Shown: positions 8,461-18,187 of the stretch, one piece after another | Position numbering within the stretch: the first letter of the stretch is position 1 | Layout of the letters: each line of letters begins with the position of its first letter | Translations under genes and position numbers: made by a program | Assembly (NCBI GenBank): GCA_002428445.1 | Contig: DIWJ01000052.1 | Span: 74,003-109,350 of the forward strand | Direction: 5' to 3' | DNA length: 35,348 bases | Origin: Syntrophaceae bacterium UBA6109 | GTDB taxonomy: Bacteria; Desulfobacterota; Syntrophia; Syntrophales; UBA6109 | Notes under the pieces: model-generated | Seen by the model: the letters and a program-made list of their open reading frames with translations, nothing else | The model's database searches: none | Told to the model about the DNA's origin: nothing

Positions 8461-8853
8461 TCACACTCGGCGGCGTTTGGGCGGCCGGCATCCATTGTGC
8501 GGAATGGGAGTGACATCCCGTATCAACGTGATTTTCAGCCCCGCCAACTGTAGAGACCGCAGGGCCGATTCTCTTCCCGATCCCGGACCTTTTACGTAGA
8601 CCTGAACGGTCCTCAAGCCATGTTCCTTGGCCTTCTTCACCGCATCTTCAGCGGCCATCTGGGCCGCAAAAGGCGTGCTTTTCCGGGAGCCCTTGAATCC
8701 CTGCATACCCGCCGAAGACCAGGCGATGACGTTGCCGCTCAGATCCGTGATCGTGATGATCGTGTTGTTGAAGGTCGACTGGATATGGGCGACACCTTCC
8801 GTGATGTTCTTCTTCTCCCGTTTTTTCCCCGTCTTCTTTGCTGCCTTAACCAC
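8461..8853 (-). CDS. rpsK: 30S ribosomal protein S11
   Basis: Platform protein of the 30S that contacts S18 and the 3' region of 16S rRNA. The 130 residues include [45 protein letters not shown] and the C-terminal [20 protein letters not shown], all diagnostic. The start is GTG, 6 bases after GGAGG. The lysine-rich N-terminus ([17 protein letters not shown]) is usual. It follows rpsM by 33 bases. Confidence 0.98.
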   Translation of the reverse strand: MVKAAKKTGKKREKKNITEGVAHIQSTFNNTIITITDLSGNVIAWSSAGMQGFKGSRKSTPFAAQMAAEDAVKKAKEHGLRTVQVYVKGPGSGRESALRSLQLAGLKITLIRDVTPIPHNGCRPPKRRRV

Positions 8854-8886
8854 GTTTACCCTCCGGAGGCATGATGGAATTCGCCG

Positions 8887-9255
8887 TTATTTCTTCTTGC
8901 CTGCGATCGACCGGCGCGGACCTTTTCTCGTCCGCGCATTCGTATGCGATCTCTGTCCTCGTACAGGAAGTCCCTTCCGATGTCTCAAACCGCGGTACGT
9001 CCCCACGTCCATCAGGCGCTTGATGGCCATGGACGTGTCGCGCCGCAGATCCCCCTCGACCTTCATTTCCCGGTCGATGACGTTTCGAACGGCGGAAATC
9101 TCCGCATCGGCCAGAATATCGGTCTTCGTTTCCGGATTCACGCCGGCCATCGCCAAGATTTCTTTCGCCTTCGACCTGCCGATCCCGTAGATGTAGGTCA
9201 GCGCGATGTCCATCCTCTTGTTCTTCGGCAAATCCACCCCTGCAATGCGTGCCAC
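8887..9255 (-). CDS. rpsM: 30S ribosomal protein S13
   Basis: Head protein that bridges to the 50S and touches P-site tRNA with its C-terminal tail. The 122 residues start [20 protein letters not shown] and contain the helix-hairpin-helix-like [14 protein letters not shown] and [21 protein letters not shown]. The start is GTG after a strong AGGAGGT. It is the first of the rpsM-rpsK-rpsD-rpoA-rplQ alpha set, 19 bases downstream of rpmJ. Confidence 0.98.
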   Translation of the reverse strand: MARIAGVDLPKNKRMDIALTYIYGIGRSKAKEILAMAGVNPETKTDILADAEISAVRNVIDREMKVEGDLRRDTSMAIKRLMDVGTYRGLRHRKGLPVRGQRSHTNARTRKGPRRSIAGKKK

Positions 9256-9274
9256 TGATGACCTCCTGAAATAA

Positions 9275-9388
9275 TTATCCCTGGCGTTGCTTATGCTTCG
9301 GATTCTCGCAAATGACCCTTAGAACGCCTTTTCTTTTGACGATCTTGCATTTTTCGCACATTTTCTTTACGGAAGACCTGACTTTCAC
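9275..9388 (-). CDS. rpmJ: 50S ribosomal protein L36 (zinc-binding form)
   Basis: A 37-residue large-subunit protein with a zinc ribbon. Its sequence begins [19 protein letters not shown], and the metal ligands C11, C14, C27 and H32 are all present, so it is the zinc-dependent (C+) type. The start is GTG 5 bases after GGTGG. It is easy to miss because it is so short and lacks an ATG. It lies between infA (60 bases upstream) and rpsM (19 bases downstream), the canonical position. Confidence 0.97.
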   Translation of the reverse strand: MKVRSSVKKMCEKCKIVKRKGVLRVICENPKHKQRQG

Positions 9389-9448
9389 TTTTCCACCTCG
9401 CAACTCCCATTCCGTGGCCGGGCCTGCTGCCCGTTCCCTAGCCAACAC

Positions 9449-9667
9449 CTATTTCGTGCGGTACGTGATCCTCCCGCGGGTCAGATCGTATGGTGAAAGC
9501 TCCACGGTCACCTTGTCTCCGGGAAGAATCTTGATGAAATGCATTCTCATCTTCCCCGAAATATGGGCAAGAACACGGTGCCCGTTCTCCAGTTCGACAC
9601 GGAACATGGCATTCGGCAAAGGCTCGATCACCCGGCCTTCCACTTCGATGGGTTCTTCTTTCGCCAT
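9449..9667 (-). CDS. infA: Translation initiation factor IF-1
   Basis: Single OB-fold protein that binds the 30S A site during initiation. The 72-residue product [20 protein letters not shown] continues with [22 protein letters not shown] and ends [16 protein letters not shown], a typical IF-1 throughout. The start is uncertain by five codons: an ATG at 9682 is preceded by AGGAG with no spacer, whereas ATG 9667 gives the family N-terminus; the latter is preferred. It sits between map (30-base gap) and rpmJ. Confidence 0.97.
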   Translation of the reverse strand: MAKEEPIEVEGRVIEPLPNAMFRVELENGHRVLAHISGKMRMHFIKILPGDKVTVELSPYDLTRGRITYRTK

Positions 9668-9697
9668 ACCTTTTTCCGTCATCTCCTGCCGGCCTGT

Positions 9698-10447
9698 TCA
9701 GGCCAGCCTGCTCAGTATTTCGGGACCGTTGTCGGTAATGACGATCGAGTGTTCGAAGTGGGCGGACAACTTCCCGTCTTCGGCGACGACCGTCCAGCCG
9801 TCGTCCAGGATTCTCACTCGGTACGTACCTTCATTCACCATCGGTTCGATGGCCAGCACCATGCCGGCCTTCAGTTCGATTCCCCGGCCGCGGATGCCGT
9901 AATTGGGAATCTGCGGCTCCTCGTGCAGGCTCCTGCCGATTCCGTGTCCGACAAAATCCCGCACGACGGAGAAGCCGTTTGCCTCAACATGGGCCTGCAC
10001 CGCCGCGGAGATATCACCGAGGCGGTTGCCAGCCACCGCCTTGTCGATGCCGTCATAGAGGCACTGCTCCGTCACCTGGATCAGGCGGCGCGCCACACTT
10101 GACGCCTCTCCGACGGCAACCGTGATAGCCGCATCCCCGTAATACCCCTTATGATAAATCCCGAAGTCAAGGCTGACGATATCCCCGTCGATCAACACGC
10201 GCTCCGAGGGCATCCCGTGGACGACTTCCGAATTCACCGATGTACAAAGAGCAAATGGGTAGCCCCGGTAACCGCGAAACGCCGGTTTCGCCATCCGCTT
10301 GCGAGCCAGTGTTTCCGAAAGACTGTTGAGTTCGAGCGTCGTGATACCGGGTTTCACCCGCTCTTTCAGTTCTCGCAGAATCTCGGCTACAATCGTGTTG
10401 CTCGCGCGGATCTTCTCGATTTCGTCGGCCTGCTTCAGGATGATCAT
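9698..10447 (-). CDS. map: Methionine aminopeptidase, type I
   Basis: Removes the initiator methionine from nascent proteins with a two-metal centre. The 249-residue pita-bread enzyme has all expected ligands: D94, D105, H168, E201 and E232, with the substrate-contact H77 in [30 protein letters not shown] and [12 protein letters not shown] are family signatures. It is the short type I form without an N-terminal extension. It follows secY by only 24 bases; the adk gene often found between them is absent. Confidence 0.98.
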   Translation of the reverse strand: MIILKQADEIEKIRASNTIVAEILRELKERVKPGITTLELNSLSETLARKRMAKPAFRGYRGYPFALCTSVNSEVVHGMPSERVLIDGDIVSLDFGIYHKGYYGDAAITVAVGEASSVARRLIQVTEQCLYDGIDKAVAGNRLGDISAAVQAHVEANGFSVVRDFVGHGIGRSLHEEPQIPNYGIRGRGIELKAGMVLAIEPMVNEGTYRVRILDDGWTVVAEDGKLSAHFEHSIVITDNGPEILSRLA

Positions 10448-10471
10448 TCCTCAGATCCCCCTTCGCGGCGA

Positions 10472-11779
10472 TCAGCGTCTCTTCGCCAGCCGACCCTTTT
10501 TCATGAATCCTTCGTACTGCCTCGTCAGAAGATGCGTTTCAATCTGTCCCGCCGTATCCAACGCAACACCGACGACGATCAGCAGTGCTGTACCTCCAAA
10601 ATAGAAGGGGACGTTGAAATATGCGATGAGAATACTGGGCAGTACGCATACCGCCGAGACATAGATGGCGCCACTGAAGGTCAGCTTCGAGAGGATGTCG
10701 TCGATATATTCCGCCGTTTTCTTGCCCGGCCGGATCCCCGGGACATAGCCGCCGTATTTTTTCATGTTGTCGGCCACGTCGATCGGGTTGAAGATGACTG
10801 CCGTGTAAAAGTAACAGAAAAAGACGATGAACGCGACATACAGAGTTTCGTACCCCACCCTCCCGGGAACGAGTATGGCGGCGACCGTCTTCATCCAGGG
10901 ATGATCGACAAAATTCGCAATGGTCGCGGGAAACATGATGATCGACGACGCGAAGATCGGCGGAATAACTCCGGAGGTATTGATCTTCAGCGGCAGATGG
11001 GTGGACTGACCGCCGTAGACTTTCCGACCGACGACCCTTTTTGCATACTGAACCGGTATCCGGCGCTGGCCGCTTTCCATGAAGACGATCACACCAATGA
11101 CCGCGACCATGGTGACGATCAGGATGATGATGAAGAAAAAACCCATCTCGCCCGCGGAAAGAAGCCGGAATGTGCTCAGAATCGCTTCCGGTCCCCGGCA
11201 GACGATGCCGGCGAAAATGATGAGCGATATGCCGTTGCCGATCCCGCGTTCCGTGATCTGCTCGCCAAGCCACATGATGAAAGCCGTACCGGCCGTCAGG
11301 GTGATCACGGTCATCATCCGGAATCCCCAGCCCGGGTCGATGACGATGGATACGCCCGTTGGTCCCGCCATATTCTCGAGGCCGACAGCAATGCCGAATC
11401 CCTGAATAATACTCAGGATCACCGTCCCGTAGCGGGTGTACTGCGTAATTTTTCGCCGGCCCGCCTCCCCCTCTTTCGACAGCCTCTCCAGATGAGGGAT
11501 GGCTACGGTAAGGAGTTGCAGGATGATCGACGCGCTGATGTACGGCATAATGCCCAGGGCAAACACGGACAGATTGCTGAGCGCCCCTCCCGCGAACATA
11601 TCAAACAAACCGAGCAGAGATCCTCTTGCCTGATCGAAGAATGCAGCCAGGGCAGTTGTATCGATACCGGGTGTCGGCACGTGCGCTCCGATCCGATATA
11701 CGGCCAGGAGCACAAACGACATCAGGATCCGCTTCTGCAGTTCCGGAATCTTGGAAATGTTCTTCAGTCCGTCTAACAA
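10472..11779 (-). CDS. secY: Sec translocon channel subunit SecY
   Basis: Forms the protein-conducting channel of the inner membrane with SecE (encoded at 34767-34970) and SecG. The 435 residues hold about ten hydrophobic segments. Signatures are [12 protein letters not shown] near the N-terminus, [17 protein letters not shown] (plug/TM2 region), and [18 protein letters not shown] (cytosolic loop). The start is TTG, 8 bases after GAGGT inside the rplO end; only one base separates the rplO stop from it, implying translational coupling. It is the last spc gene before map. Confidence 0.98.
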   Translation of the reverse strand: MLDGLKNISKIPELQKRILMSFVLLAVYRIGAHVPTPGIDTTALAAFFDQARGSLLGLFDMFAGGALSNLSVFALGIMPYISASIILQLLTVAIPHLERLSKEGEAGRRKITQYTRYGTVILSIIQGFGIAVGLENMAGPTGVSIVIDPGWGFRMMTVITLTAGTAFIMWLGEQITERGIGNGISLIIFAGIVCRGPEAILSTFRLLSAGEMGFFFIIILIVTMVAVIGVIVFMESGQRRIPVQYAKRVVGRKVYGGQSTHLPLKINTSGVIPPIFASSIIMFPATIANFVDHPWMKTVAAILVPGRVGYETLYVAFIVFFCYFYTAVIFNPIDVADNMKKYGGYVPGIRPGKKTAEYIDDILSKLTFSGAIYVSAVCVLPSILIAYFNVPFYFGGTALLIVVGVALDTAGQIETHLLTRQYEGFMKKGRLAKRR

Positions 11780-11780
11780 C

Positions 11781-12224
11781 TCAGGCTACCTCGATCACTG
11801 TACCGCCAGCCGCCTCGATCTTTTTCCTCGCACTGCGGCTGATATATTCCATCTTGATGGACAACGGATGGGGAAGCTCCCCTCGTCCGAGAATCTTGAT
11901 CCTTTCGGCGCCGCTGAAAACGATCCCTTCGCGGATCAACGCCTCTGCGTCCACGACGGACCCCTGCGCAAATCCCTTCAGCTGATCCAGGTTAACCGTC
12001 GCAAACTCGCGACGGAACGGATTCTTGAACCCCCGTTTCGGCAGTCTGCGGGCGAGAGGCATCTGCCCTCCCTCAAAACCACGCCGGACTTTTCCACCGG
12101 ACCGGGCTCTTTGACCCTTGTCGCCGCGCCCGGATGTTCCACCGTGCCCGGATCCATCTCCGCGCCCGAGTCGCTTCCTGCTGTGACTTGCACCTGCGGG
12201 TGCCTTCAAGGTTCCCAGGTTCAT
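11781..12224 (-). CDS. rplO: 50S ribosomal protein L15
   Basis: Large-subunit protein with a long unstructured N-terminal arm that threads into 23S rRNA. The 147 residues have the glycine/arginine-rich arm [38 protein letters not shown], and the C-terminal globular part ending GGTVIEVA. Its ATG overlaps the rpmD stop as ATGA, so the two are probably translationally coupled, and its own stop is one base from secY. Confidence 0.98.
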   Translation of the reverse strand: MNLGTLKAPAGASHSRKRLGRGDGSGHGGTSGRGDKGQRARSGGKVRRGFEGGQMPLARRLPKRGFKNPFRREFATVNLDQLKGFAQGSVVDAEALIREGIVFSGAERIKILGRGELPHPLSIKMEYISRSARKKIEAAGGTVIEVA

Positions 12225-12418
12225 GCCTTCGTTTCCTCAACTTCCTCTATCGATACCAGGTGCCGGACCTGGGCGACCATTCCGCGGATCTCCGGACAAT
12301 CCTCCAGCAGAACCGAACGGTGCATCCGCCCCAATCCCATGCCCTGCAGCACCTTTCGCTGCTTTTGCGGTCTTCCGATGTAACTGTGGACCTGCGTAAT
12401 CTTAATCATTTTCGCCAC
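12221..12418 (-). CDS. rpmD: 50S ribosomal protein L30
   Basis: Small large-subunit protein of 65 residues: MAKMIKITQVHSYIGRPQKQ, then RKVLQGMGLGRMHRSVLLED and IRGMVAQVRHLVSI. The start selected is GTG, 6 bases after AAGGGG, because it gives MAKxIKITQ exactly as in E. coli L30. A TTG two codons upstream has no spacer from the SD, and ATG 12409 would drop three residues. It lies between rpsE (15 bases) and rplO (4-base overlap). Confidence 0.95.
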   Translation of the reverse strand: MAKMIKITQVHSYIGRPQKQRKVLQGMGLGRMHRSVLLEDCPEIRGMVAQVRHLVSIEEVEETKA

Positions 12419-12433
12419 GGCCAACCCCTTCCG

Positions 12434-12934
12434 TTAAACAATATCCGCAACGGACTTTCCCCGCAGCCCGGCAATGGCTTCAGGATCCTTCAAGCGGCTG
12501 AGCCCGTCAAGCGTTGCCTTGATGAGGTTATGGGGATTGTGCGATCCGAGGCACTTGGTGCGGATGTTTTGAACTCCGGCAACTTCCAGAACGGCACGAA
12601 CGGCGCCGCCCGCAATAAGACCGGTTCCCTCGGATGCCGGCTTCAGCATCACTCTTCCGGCACCGTAGTGACCGATGATCTCATAGGGTATCGTGCGGTT
12701 GTGAACGGCCACCTTGATCATGCTCTTTTTTGCCTGCTCCATACCCTTCCGGATGGCCTCCGGAACTTCATGAGCTTTCCCCAAGCCTGCCCCGACGGAT
12801 CCCCTGCCGTCTCCGACGACGACGATCGCGCTGAACCGGAAACGGCGTCCGCCCTTGACGACCTTCGCGGTGCGGTTAATGGTAATCACCCTGTCAAGCA
12901 GTTCCTGCTGTCCTTCAAAGCCTGCGGTATCCAA
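12434..12934 (-). CDS. rpsE: 30S ribosomal protein S5
   Basis: Body protein important for decoding accuracy and for mRNA unwinding at the entry channel. The 166 residues contain the N-terminal double-stranded RNA-binding part ([21 protein letters not shown]) and the C-terminal part [22 protein letters not shown] and [16 protein letters not shown]. The start is TTG, 5 bases after GAGGT. The wild-type-like loop around VKGGRRF shows no obvious spectinomycin-resistance deletion. Confidence 0.98.
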   Translation of the reverse strand: MDTAGFEGQQELLDRVITINRTAKVVKGGRRFRFSAIVVVGDGRGSVGAGLGKAHEVPEAIRKGMEQAKKSMIKVAVHNRTIPYEIIGHYGAGRVMLKPASEGTGLIAGGAVRAVLEVAGVQNIRTKCLGSHNPHNLIKATLDGLSRLKDPEAIAGLRGKSVADIV

Positions 12935-12972
12935 CGATCACCTCTCGATTTTCTGTGGAAATGAAATTGCTC

Positions 12973-13338
12973 CTAAAGCTTCAAACCCGCTTCGCGGGCT
13001 CCGTCGGCCAGGGCCTTCACGCGACCGTGATAGAGAAATCTCCCGCGGTCGAAGACCGCCTGCTCCACGCCGATTTCCTTCAATCTCTTGGCGATCAGCT
13101 TCCCGACTTCCCTGGCGGCATCGGTCTTCTTCAGGCCTTTCAACTTTCCCTTGACTTCCTCGCTTAAGGTGGAGGCGGCGGCCAGCGTCCGGCCGACATC
13201 ATCCGCCACGGCCTGCACAGCGATGTGCCGAGCGCTTCGAAATACGGACAGGCGCGGTTTTGCCAGTACGCCGCTGACCTTGCCCCGAACGCGCAGCTTC
13301 CGCTTCAACCTGTTGATTTCCATTCTTTTCGTCGTCAA
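12973..13338 (-). CDS. rplR: 50S ribosomal protein L18
   Basis: Binds 5S rRNA with L5 and links it to the 50S. The 121 residues have the basic arm [15 protein letters not shown], then [17 protein letters not shown] and the C-terminal [24 protein letters not shown]. The TTG start has a good GAGGT 6 bases away; the first ATG, five codons in (13323), lacks a clear SD but would also give a plausible L18. It lies between rplF (50 bases) and rpsE (38 bases). Confidence 0.96.
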   Translation of the reverse strand: MTTKRMEINRLKRKLRVRGKVSGVLAKPRLSVFRSARHIAVQAVADDVGRTLAAASTLSEEVKGKLKGLKKTDAAREVGKLIAKRLKEIGVEQAVFDRGRFLYHGRVKALADGAREAGLKL

Positions 13339-13388
13339 TGTCCTACCTCATCCTTCGGGAGCCCTTCGCCATGCCGGGCTCGACATCT

Positions 13389-13928
13389 TTATGCCCCCAC
13401 CGATTTGCCGACTTTCCTTCGAATATGTTCGCCGACGTACTTGATTCCCTTGCCCTTGTAAGGCTCCGGTTTTCTCAGACCGCGAATCTCCGCCGCCGCC
13501 CTGCCGACCAATTGCTTGTCGATTCCGGAAATGGAGATATTAATCAGTTTGTCCACTTTGACGGTGATTCCCTTGGGAATGCCATATTCCACAGGTGACG
13601 AGTATCCGACACTCAGTTTGAGAATCTGACCGCTGACCTCCGCCCGATATCCGACACCGGCGATTTCGAGGCTCTTCTCAAAGCCGCTGCTGACCCCCTT
13701 GACCATGTTCGCGATCAGGGTGCGGACAAGACCCTGATAGGCTCCTTCCTGCCTCCCGTCATTCAACATGCGGACGGAAAGCACGTTCGCCTCCGTATGG
13801 ATTTCGATGCCGGGCGGCAGCTGCTGCGTCAGGGCGCCGTTGGGTCCCTCCACCTTGATCGCGTCGTGATCCTGGGACACCTTGACGCCTTTGGGAATCT
13901 CAACCGGTTTCTTTCCAATCCTTGACAT
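13389..13928 (-). CDS. rplF: 50S ribosomal protein L6
   Basis: Two-domain protein near the factor-binding site and sarcin-ricin loop. The 179 residues begin MSRIGKKPVEIPKGV, with LIANMVKGVSSGFEKSLEI (end of domain 1) and the C-terminal signature EIRGLRKPEPYKGKGIKYVG. The ATG follows GGAGA at 7 bases. It follows rpsH by 63 bases. Confidence 0.99.
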   Translation of the reverse strand: MSRIGKKPVEIPKGVKVSQDHDAIKVEGPNGALTQQLPPGIEIHTEANVLSVRMLNDGRQEGAYQGLVRTLIANMVKGVSSGFEKSLEIAGVGYRAEVSGQILKLSVGYSSPVEYGIPKGITVKVDKLINISISGIDKQLVGRAAAEIRGLRKPEPYKGKGIKYVGEHIRRKVGKSVGA

Positions 13929-13991
13929 GAACGTATCTCCAAAAACGGATCCGACAGGTCCGCCATGACTGCGGCGGAAAATGCCGAATCC

Positions 13992-14393
13992 CTACCAGAT
14001 CTGGCAGAGGACTTCTCCGCCGACGTTGAGCGCCCTTGCTTCCTTGTCCGTCATGACCCCACGGGAGGTGGAAACAATCGCCACGCCATAGCCGTCGAGG
14101 ACCTTTTTGATCTTGTCGCCTTTGACGTAGACTCTTCTGCCCGGCTTGCTGACACGCTCGATCTTGGAAATGACCGCACGCTTGGCATCCGTATACTTGA
14201 GATAAATGCGCAGAACGTCCTGCTTGCGATTATTCTCCTTCACATCATAACCACTGATGTATCCGGACTTCTTCAAGACCTTGGCGACATTCAGATTCAC
14301 GTGGGACAACATCACGTCGGTGTTTTTGAAACGCATCTTGTTGGCGTTGCGAATCCTCGTCAACATATCCGCGATGGGATCAGTAACTGACAT
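13992..14393 (-). CDS. rpsH: 30S ribosomal protein S8
   Basis: Central-domain 16S rRNA binder; in E. coli it also represses the spc operon at a site near rplE. The 133 residues start MSVTDPIADMLTRIRNAN and end with the RNA-binding block GVAIVSTSRGVMTDKEARAL followed by NVGGEVLCQIW. The ATG follows AAGGAG at 8 bases. It lies 21 bases after rpsN. An S8 operator could not be recognised by eye. Confidence 0.98.
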   Translation of the reverse strand: MSVTDPIADMLTRIRNANKMRFKNTDVMLSHVNLNVAKVLKKSGYISGYDVKENNRKQDVLRIYLKYTDAKRAVISKIERVSKPGRRVYVKGDKIKKVLDGYGVAIVSTSRGVMTDKEARALNVGGEVLCQIW

Positions 14394-14414
14394 CTCACGA
14401 ACTCCTTGCTGAGC

Positions 14415-14600
14415 TTACCAGCTGGCCTTGATTACGCCCGGAACTTCCCCTTTGAGAGCGAGATTCCGCAGGCAAATGCGACACATATCGAATTTCCGAT
14501 AATAGGCTCTCGGTCTTCCGCATAGGGGACAGCGGTTGTAGGTCCGGACCGAAAATTTCGGTTTCCTCTTCGACTTCGCAATCAAAGATTTCTTTGCCAC
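14415..14600 (-). CDS. rpsN: 30S ribosomal protein S14, short zinc-binding type
   Basis: Head protein. At 61 residues it is the short (type Z) S14 rather than the roughly 100-residue zinc-free form. The zinc ligands C24, C27, C40 and C43 are in [23 protein letters not shown] as two CxxC pairs. The start is GTG, 7 bases after GGAGG. An ATG in that spacer is followed directly by TAA and is not a start. It is between rplE (42 bases) and rpsH (21 bases), the standard spc position. Confidence 0.98.
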   Translation of the reverse strand: MAKKSLIAKSKRKPKFSVRTYNRCPLCGRPRAYYRKFDMCRICLRNLALKGEVPGVIKASW

Positions 14601-14642
14601 TTACATTCCTCCGAAGCGCCGTTCTAACCGTTTCCGGTACGT

Positions 14643-15182
14643 CTAACTGCGAAACGGCATTCCCATGATTTTCAGAAGGTACCGTGCTTCATCGTCCGTC
14701 TTGGCGGTTGTCGTGATGACGATGTTCATACCCCTGGTCTTCTCGATCTTATCGTAATCAATTTCCGGGAAAATGATCTGCTCCCGGAGTCCCGTGGCAA
14801 AATTTCCCCTGCCGTCGAAGGACTTGGGAGAAATGCCCCTGAAATCGCGAACCTTTGGAAGGGCTACGTTCACGAAACGATCGAAAAACTCGTACATCCT
14901 GTCCCCTCTCAAGGTCACCCGGCAGCCGATCGACATCCCCTGCCGGAGCTTGAAGGTCGAGATCGATTTTTTCGCCTTCGTGATCACAGGTTTCTGACCG
15001 GTGATTCGCGTCATTTCATCCGCCGCACTGTCCAGGGCCTTGACGTTCTGGATCGCCTCGCCCAGTCCCATGTTGATCACGATCTTGTCGATCTTCGGGA
15101 CCTGCATCATGTTCTTGTAGCCGAATTCCTTCACAAGTGCGGGAACGACTTCCTTCTTGTAGTATTCTTTCAACCTTGCCAT
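14643..15182 (-). CDS. rplE: 50S ribosomal protein L5
   Basis: Central-protuberance protein that binds 5S rRNA and contacts P-site tRNA. The 179 residues begin [20 protein letters not shown] and include [35 protein letters not shown] and the conserved [21 protein letters not shown]. The ATG follows AGGT at 7 bases, and rplX ends nine bases upstream. Confidence 0.99.
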   Translation of the reverse strand: MARLKEYYKKEVVPALVKEFGYKNMMQVPKIDKIVINMGLGEAIQNVKALDSAADEMTRITGQKPVITKAKKSISTFKLRQGMSIGCRVTLRGDRMYEFFDRFVNVALPKVRDFRGISPKSFDGRGNFATGLREQIIFPEIDYDKIEKTRGMNIVITTTAKTDDEARYLLKIMGMPFRS

Positions 15183-15191
15183 GTCATCGAC

Positions 15192-15512
15192 CTACGCATC
15201 CAATATTTCGTTGCATTTTTTGCAGACCCGGATTTTCTTGCCGTCTTCGAGAAGGCGGAACCCCACGCGGACGCCCTTATTGCATTTGCTGCAAAGGTAC
15301 ATCACATTCGATACATGGATCGGTCCTTCCTTCTCCATGATACCGCCCTTCGCTTTGGCATCCGGCTTCTTGTGGCGTTTGACCATATTCAATTTCTCGA
15401 CGACCACTTTATCCTTGGCGTCAAGCGTCTTCAAGATTTTGCCGGTCTTGCCTTTTTCCTTACCGGCAACCACCTTGACCGTGTCGCCCTTCTTCAGTTT
15501 TTTCGCATGCAT
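15192..15512 (-). CDS. rplX: 50S ribosomal protein L24 with zinc-ribbon cysteines
   Basis: Assembly initiator of the 50S, located near the tunnel exit. The 106 residues contain the KOW motif KKGDTVKVVAGKEKGKTGKI (about 7-26), LNMVKRHKKPD, and two CxxC pairs (C74/C77 and C97/C100) that look like a zinc site. These cysteines are present in many bacterial L24 proteins but not in E. coli. The ATG has GAGGG at 7 bases. It is spaced 10 bases from rplN. Confidence 0.98.
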   Translation of the reverse strand: MHAKKLKKGDTVKVVAGKEKGKTGKILKTLDAKDKVVVEKLNMVKRHKKPDAKAKGGIMEKEGPIHVSNVMYLCSKCNKGVRVGFRLLEDGKKIRVCKKCNEILDA

Positions 15513-15522
15513 AAAGTTTCCC

Positions 15523-15891
15523 TCACAGCACTTCAGGGGCGAGAGAGATGATCTTCATGAACTGCTTGGCCCGCAGTTCACGCGCCACCGGCCCGAAGAT
15601 ACGCGTCCCCACCGGCTCCATCTGGTTATTGATCAGCACGGCGGAGTTTTCATCGAATTTCAGATAGGAGCCGTCCGGTCTCTTGACCTCTTTCGCGGTG
15701 CGAACGATGACGGCCTTCGAAACATCACCTTTTTTCACTTTTGAATTCGGCATGGCCTCCTTGACGGATACCACAATCACATCGCCCACCGTGGCAAACC
15801 TTCGCTTGGAACCGCCGAGCACCTTGATGCACGCAACTTTCTTGGCACCCGAATTATCTGCCACATTCAAAATGGTCTGCATCTGAATCAT
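15523..15891 (-). CDS. rplN: 50S ribosomal protein L14
   Basis: Interface protein that contacts the 30S and is the binding site of the silencing factor RsfS. The 122 residues equal the standard length: [20 protein letters not shown], then [21 protein letters not shown] and [20 protein letters not shown]. It is the first spc gene, 41 bases downstream of rpsQ, with no terminator or promoter evident between the S10 and spc sets. Confidence 0.99.
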   Translation of the reverse strand: MIQMQTILNVADNSGAKKVACIKVLGGSKRRFATVGDVIVVSVKEAMPNSKVKKGDVSKAVIVRTAKEVKRPDGSYLKFDENSAVLINNQMEPVGTRIFGPVARELRAKQFMKIISLAPEVL

Positions 15892-15932
15892 GACGACACC
15901 CCATCGACGACCTTAAGAGCCGACGCACTCCG

Positions 15933-16190
15933 TTATTTTGCCTTTTCGAGGACCTGCCTCATCCGCCACCGTTTGTCGCGGCTCAGCGGGCGGGACTCAA
16001 CGATGAGGACTCGATCGCCGACGCGGCAGTCATTCTTTTCATCGTGCGCCTTGTACTTGGCATACTTGCGGATATACTTTTGAAATTTCAAGTGTTTGAC
16101 AAGTCTTTCGGCCCTCACGACAATCGTCTTGTCCATCGCACTGCTCACGACAACCCCCGTGATGGTCCTCTTCTTACCGCGCTCCGCCAT
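15933..16190 (-). CDS. rpsQ: 30S ribosomal protein S17
   Basis: OB-fold primary 16S rRNA binder. The 85-residue product has [40 protein letters not shown] and [15 protein letters not shown], all family blocks. Its ATG lies inside the end of rpmC (17-base overlap), indicating coupled translation. Confidence 0.98.
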   Translation of the reverse strand: MAERGKKRTITGVVVSSAMDKTIVVRAERLVKHLKFQKYIRKYAKYKAHDEKNDCRVGDRVLIVESRPLSRDKRWRMRQVLEKAK

Positions 16191-16383
16191 CGCGATTCTC
16201 CCTTTCCCTGAGAACGGATTTGATCCGTGCTACATCTCTTCTGATCTGGCCCATTCTTGCGGGAGAATCCAACTGCCCGCCTGAAGAATGACGCATTCGG
16301 AGCTTGAAGAGCTCGTCGATCAGCTCGGTATTCTTCTGTTTCAATTCTTCACTGCTCAGATCGCGAATTTCCTTAATCTTCAT
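16174..16383 (-). CDS. rpmC: 50S ribosomal protein L29
   Basis: Two-helix protein at the tunnel exit next to L23; part of the docking site for trigger factor and SRP. The 69 residues [20 protein letters not shown] continue with [20 protein letters not shown] and [15 protein letters not shown]. The start overlaps the rplP end by 11 bases and the end overlaps rpsQ by 17 bases; its SD is GAGGGAG. Such overlaps suggest tight coupling of L16, L29 and S17 synthesis. Confidence 0.98.
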   Translation of the reverse strand: MKIKEIRDLSSEELKQKNTELIDELFKLRMRHSSGGQLDSPARMGQIRRDVARIKSVLRERENRDGGAR

Positions 16384-16795
16384 CCGCCGTCTCCCTCGCT
16401 AGAAATCTTGTGGCGATCGGCAGCTTGTGGGCCGCCAAGCGGAAGGCTTCCCGGGCGATTTCCCTGGAGACTCCTTCCATCTCGTAGAGAACGGAACCGG
16501 GTTTGACGACTGCCACCCAGCCTTCGGGTGTCCCTTTCCCTTTTCCCATTCGGGTTTCCGCAGGCTTCTTCGTGATCGGCTTGTGCGGGAAGATGCGAAT
16601 CCAGATCTTTCCGCCGCGTTTGACGTGACGCGTCATCGCGACGCGCGCCGCTTCAATCTGACGGGACGTGATCCAACCGCACTCAGCCGCCTGCAGACCG
16701 TATTCACCGAACGCCACCGTTTGACCGCGCGTGGCCGTTCCCGATCTTCGACCTTTTTGCTGTTTTCTGTACTTGATCCTTTTTGGCGCCAGCAT
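16373..16795 (-). CDS. rplP: 50S ribosomal protein L16
   Basis: Central-protuberance-side protein near the A-site tRNA elbow and peptidyl transferase centre. The 140 residues start [16 protein letters not shown] and include [40 protein letters not shown] and [17 protein letters not shown]. It follows rpsC by a 74-base gap that holds a small hairpin. Confidence 0.99.
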   Translation of the reverse strand: MLAPKRIKYRKQQKGRRSGTATRGQTVAFGEYGLQAAECGWITSRQIEAARVAMTRHVKRGGKIWIRIFPHKPITKKPAETRMGKGKGTPEGWVAVVKPGSVLYEMEGVSREIAREAFRLAAHKLPIATRFLARETADED

Positions 16796-16869
16796 ACCTT
16801 ATCGACCCTTCATCAAAAGCCCGGCGGACCCGACGGTCCCTGCCGCAGCAGTTCCCTGAGGAAACTGCA

Positions 16870-17517
16870 TTATTTTGCGGGCTCAGTTCTGCCCGGTAAT
16901 ACCTCTCCATGGAAGATCAGCGTCTTCACGCCCACTTGTCCGTAGGTGGTGCGGGCCTCGGCGAACCCCCAGTCGATGTCCGCTCTCAGCGTATGCAGGG
17001 GGACCCTTCCCTCCCGATACCACTCTCTCCTCGCCATCTCCGCCCCGCCGAGACGGCCGGCGCAATGGATCTTGACTCCCTTGGCGCCGAACTTCATCGC
17101 TGCGGTGACACATTTCTTCATGGCGCGGCGGAAAGCCACCCGCCGTTCCAGTTGCATCGCCACGTTCTCCGAAACCAGCTGGGCATCGGTTTCCGGTTTG
17201 CGAACCTCGAGAATATTGATGATGACTTCGCCGGTGGATACCTTTTCGAGATCCTTCTTGAGCTTTTCGATCTCCGCGCCCTTCTTGCCGATGATGATCC
17301 CCGGGCGGGCCGCATAAATGTTGACTTTCGCCTTGTTGGCGGCCCGCTCGATCTCGATCTTGGATACGCCTGCGTTGTACAGCTTCTGCTTCAGGTATTT
17401 CCGGATCCGCAGGTCTTCATGCAGCATTTGGCGGTAGCTCTTCTCGGAGAACCACAGCGAACGCCAAGTTTTGATGCCGCCCAATCTGAATCCGATCGGG
17501 TTTGTTTTTTGCCCCAA
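16870..17517 (-). CDS. rpsC: 30S ribosomal protein S3
   Basis: Head protein forming part of the mRNA entry tunnel. The 215 residues start [21 protein letters not shown] type-II KH domain with [18 protein letters not shown] (GxxG loop, about residues 74-91) precedes the C-terminal domain with [20 protein letters not shown] and the basic [15 protein letters not shown]. The start is TTG, 5 bases after GGGAGGT; the family N-terminus MGQK supports it. Confidence 0.98.
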   Translation of the reverse strand: MGQKTNPIGFRLGGIKTWRSLWFSEKSYRQMLHEDLRIRKYLKQKLYNAGVSKIEIERAANKAKVNIYAARPGIIIGKKGAEIEKLKKDLEKVSTGEVIINILEVRKPETDAQLVSENVAMQLERRVAFRRAMKKCVTAAMKFGAKGVKIHCAGRLGGAEMARREWYREGRVPLHTLRADIDWGFAEARTTYGQVGVKTLIFHGEVLPGRTEPAK

Positions 17518-17532
17518 AACCCACCTCCCTCT

Positions 17533-17865
17533 TTACTGTTCGTCAAGAACGATCGTGATGTGACTCACCCGCTTGCGAATGGAAAACGCTCTACCCTGCG
17601 CCCTCGCCCGCCAGCGCTTCAAGGCGGGTCCCTGATCGACGAAGGCGCTTTTCACGTACAGGATGTGCTCATCGATATTGGGATTCTGCTTGGCATTGGC
17701 CATGGCCGACGCCAGCACCTTCGCGAGTATGACCGCCGCTCGTTTCCTGGTAAAGGCCAGGAGCTGACGCGCCTCTTCGACCTTCTTCCCGCGGACGAGA
17801 TCCACCACCAGCCGCACCTTCTGCGGCGAGATCCTCACATATTTTGAAACCGCCCGAACTTCCAT
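17533..17865 (-). CDS. rplV: 50S ribosomal protein L22
   Basis: Lines the exit-tunnel constriction with L4 through a long beta-hairpin. The 110 residues begin MEVRAVSKYVRISPQKVRLV, with the hairpin RWRARAQGRAFSIRKRVSHI near the C-terminus, where macrolide-resistance changes arise in other species; no deletion is evident. The ATG gives the family N-terminus; a GTG four codons upstream is possible but has its SD too close. Confidence 0.97.
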   Translation of the reverse strand: MEVRAVSKYVRISPQKVRLVVDLVRGKKVEEARQLLAFTRKRAAVILAKVLASAMANAKQNPNIDEHILYVKSAFVDQGPALKRWRARAQGRAFSIRKRVSHITIVLDEQ

Positions 17866-17902
17866 AATCGATTCCACTCCCCATCGACGAGCACGTGCTC
17901 TG

Positions 17903-18184
17903 CTATTTCTTCAGCTTTGTTTTCCGATCACCCGCGTGACCAAAGAACGTTCTCGTCGGAGAAAATTCGCCCAACTTGTGGCCCACCATATTCTCCGTAA
18001 TGAAAACCGGGATGAATTTCTTGCCGTTGTGCACAGCAAAGGTGTGGCCGATCAATTCCGGAGTGATCGTGGAGCGACGTGACCAGGTCTTGATAACACT
18101 CTTGCTCCCGGAGGCCTCCAACTTGCGCACCTTTTCCAGCAGCTTCTCTTCGATGTATGGACCTTTCTTCAATGAGCGAGCCAC
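17903..18184 (-). CDS. rpsS: 30S ribosomal protein S19
   Basis: Head protein forming an intersubunit bridge and contacting S13. The 93 residues [19 protein letters not shown] continue with [20 protein letters not shown] and the basic C-terminal [21 protein letters not shown]. The start is GTG 6 bases after AAGGGAC, only three bases past the rplB stop. Confidence 0.98.
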   Translation of the reverse strand: MARSLKKGPYIEEKLLEKVRKLEASGSKSVIKTWSRRSTITPELIGHTFAVHNGKKFIPVFITENMVGHKLGEFSPTRTFFGHAGDRKTKLKK

Positions 18185-18187
18185 TTT

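Noticed and set aside
10151..11776. A 541-codon plus-strand open frame rich in Asp, His and Arg opposite secY and map
   Set aside because: The odd composition is what reverse-complementing hydrophobic membrane codons gives; SecY on the other strand is certain.
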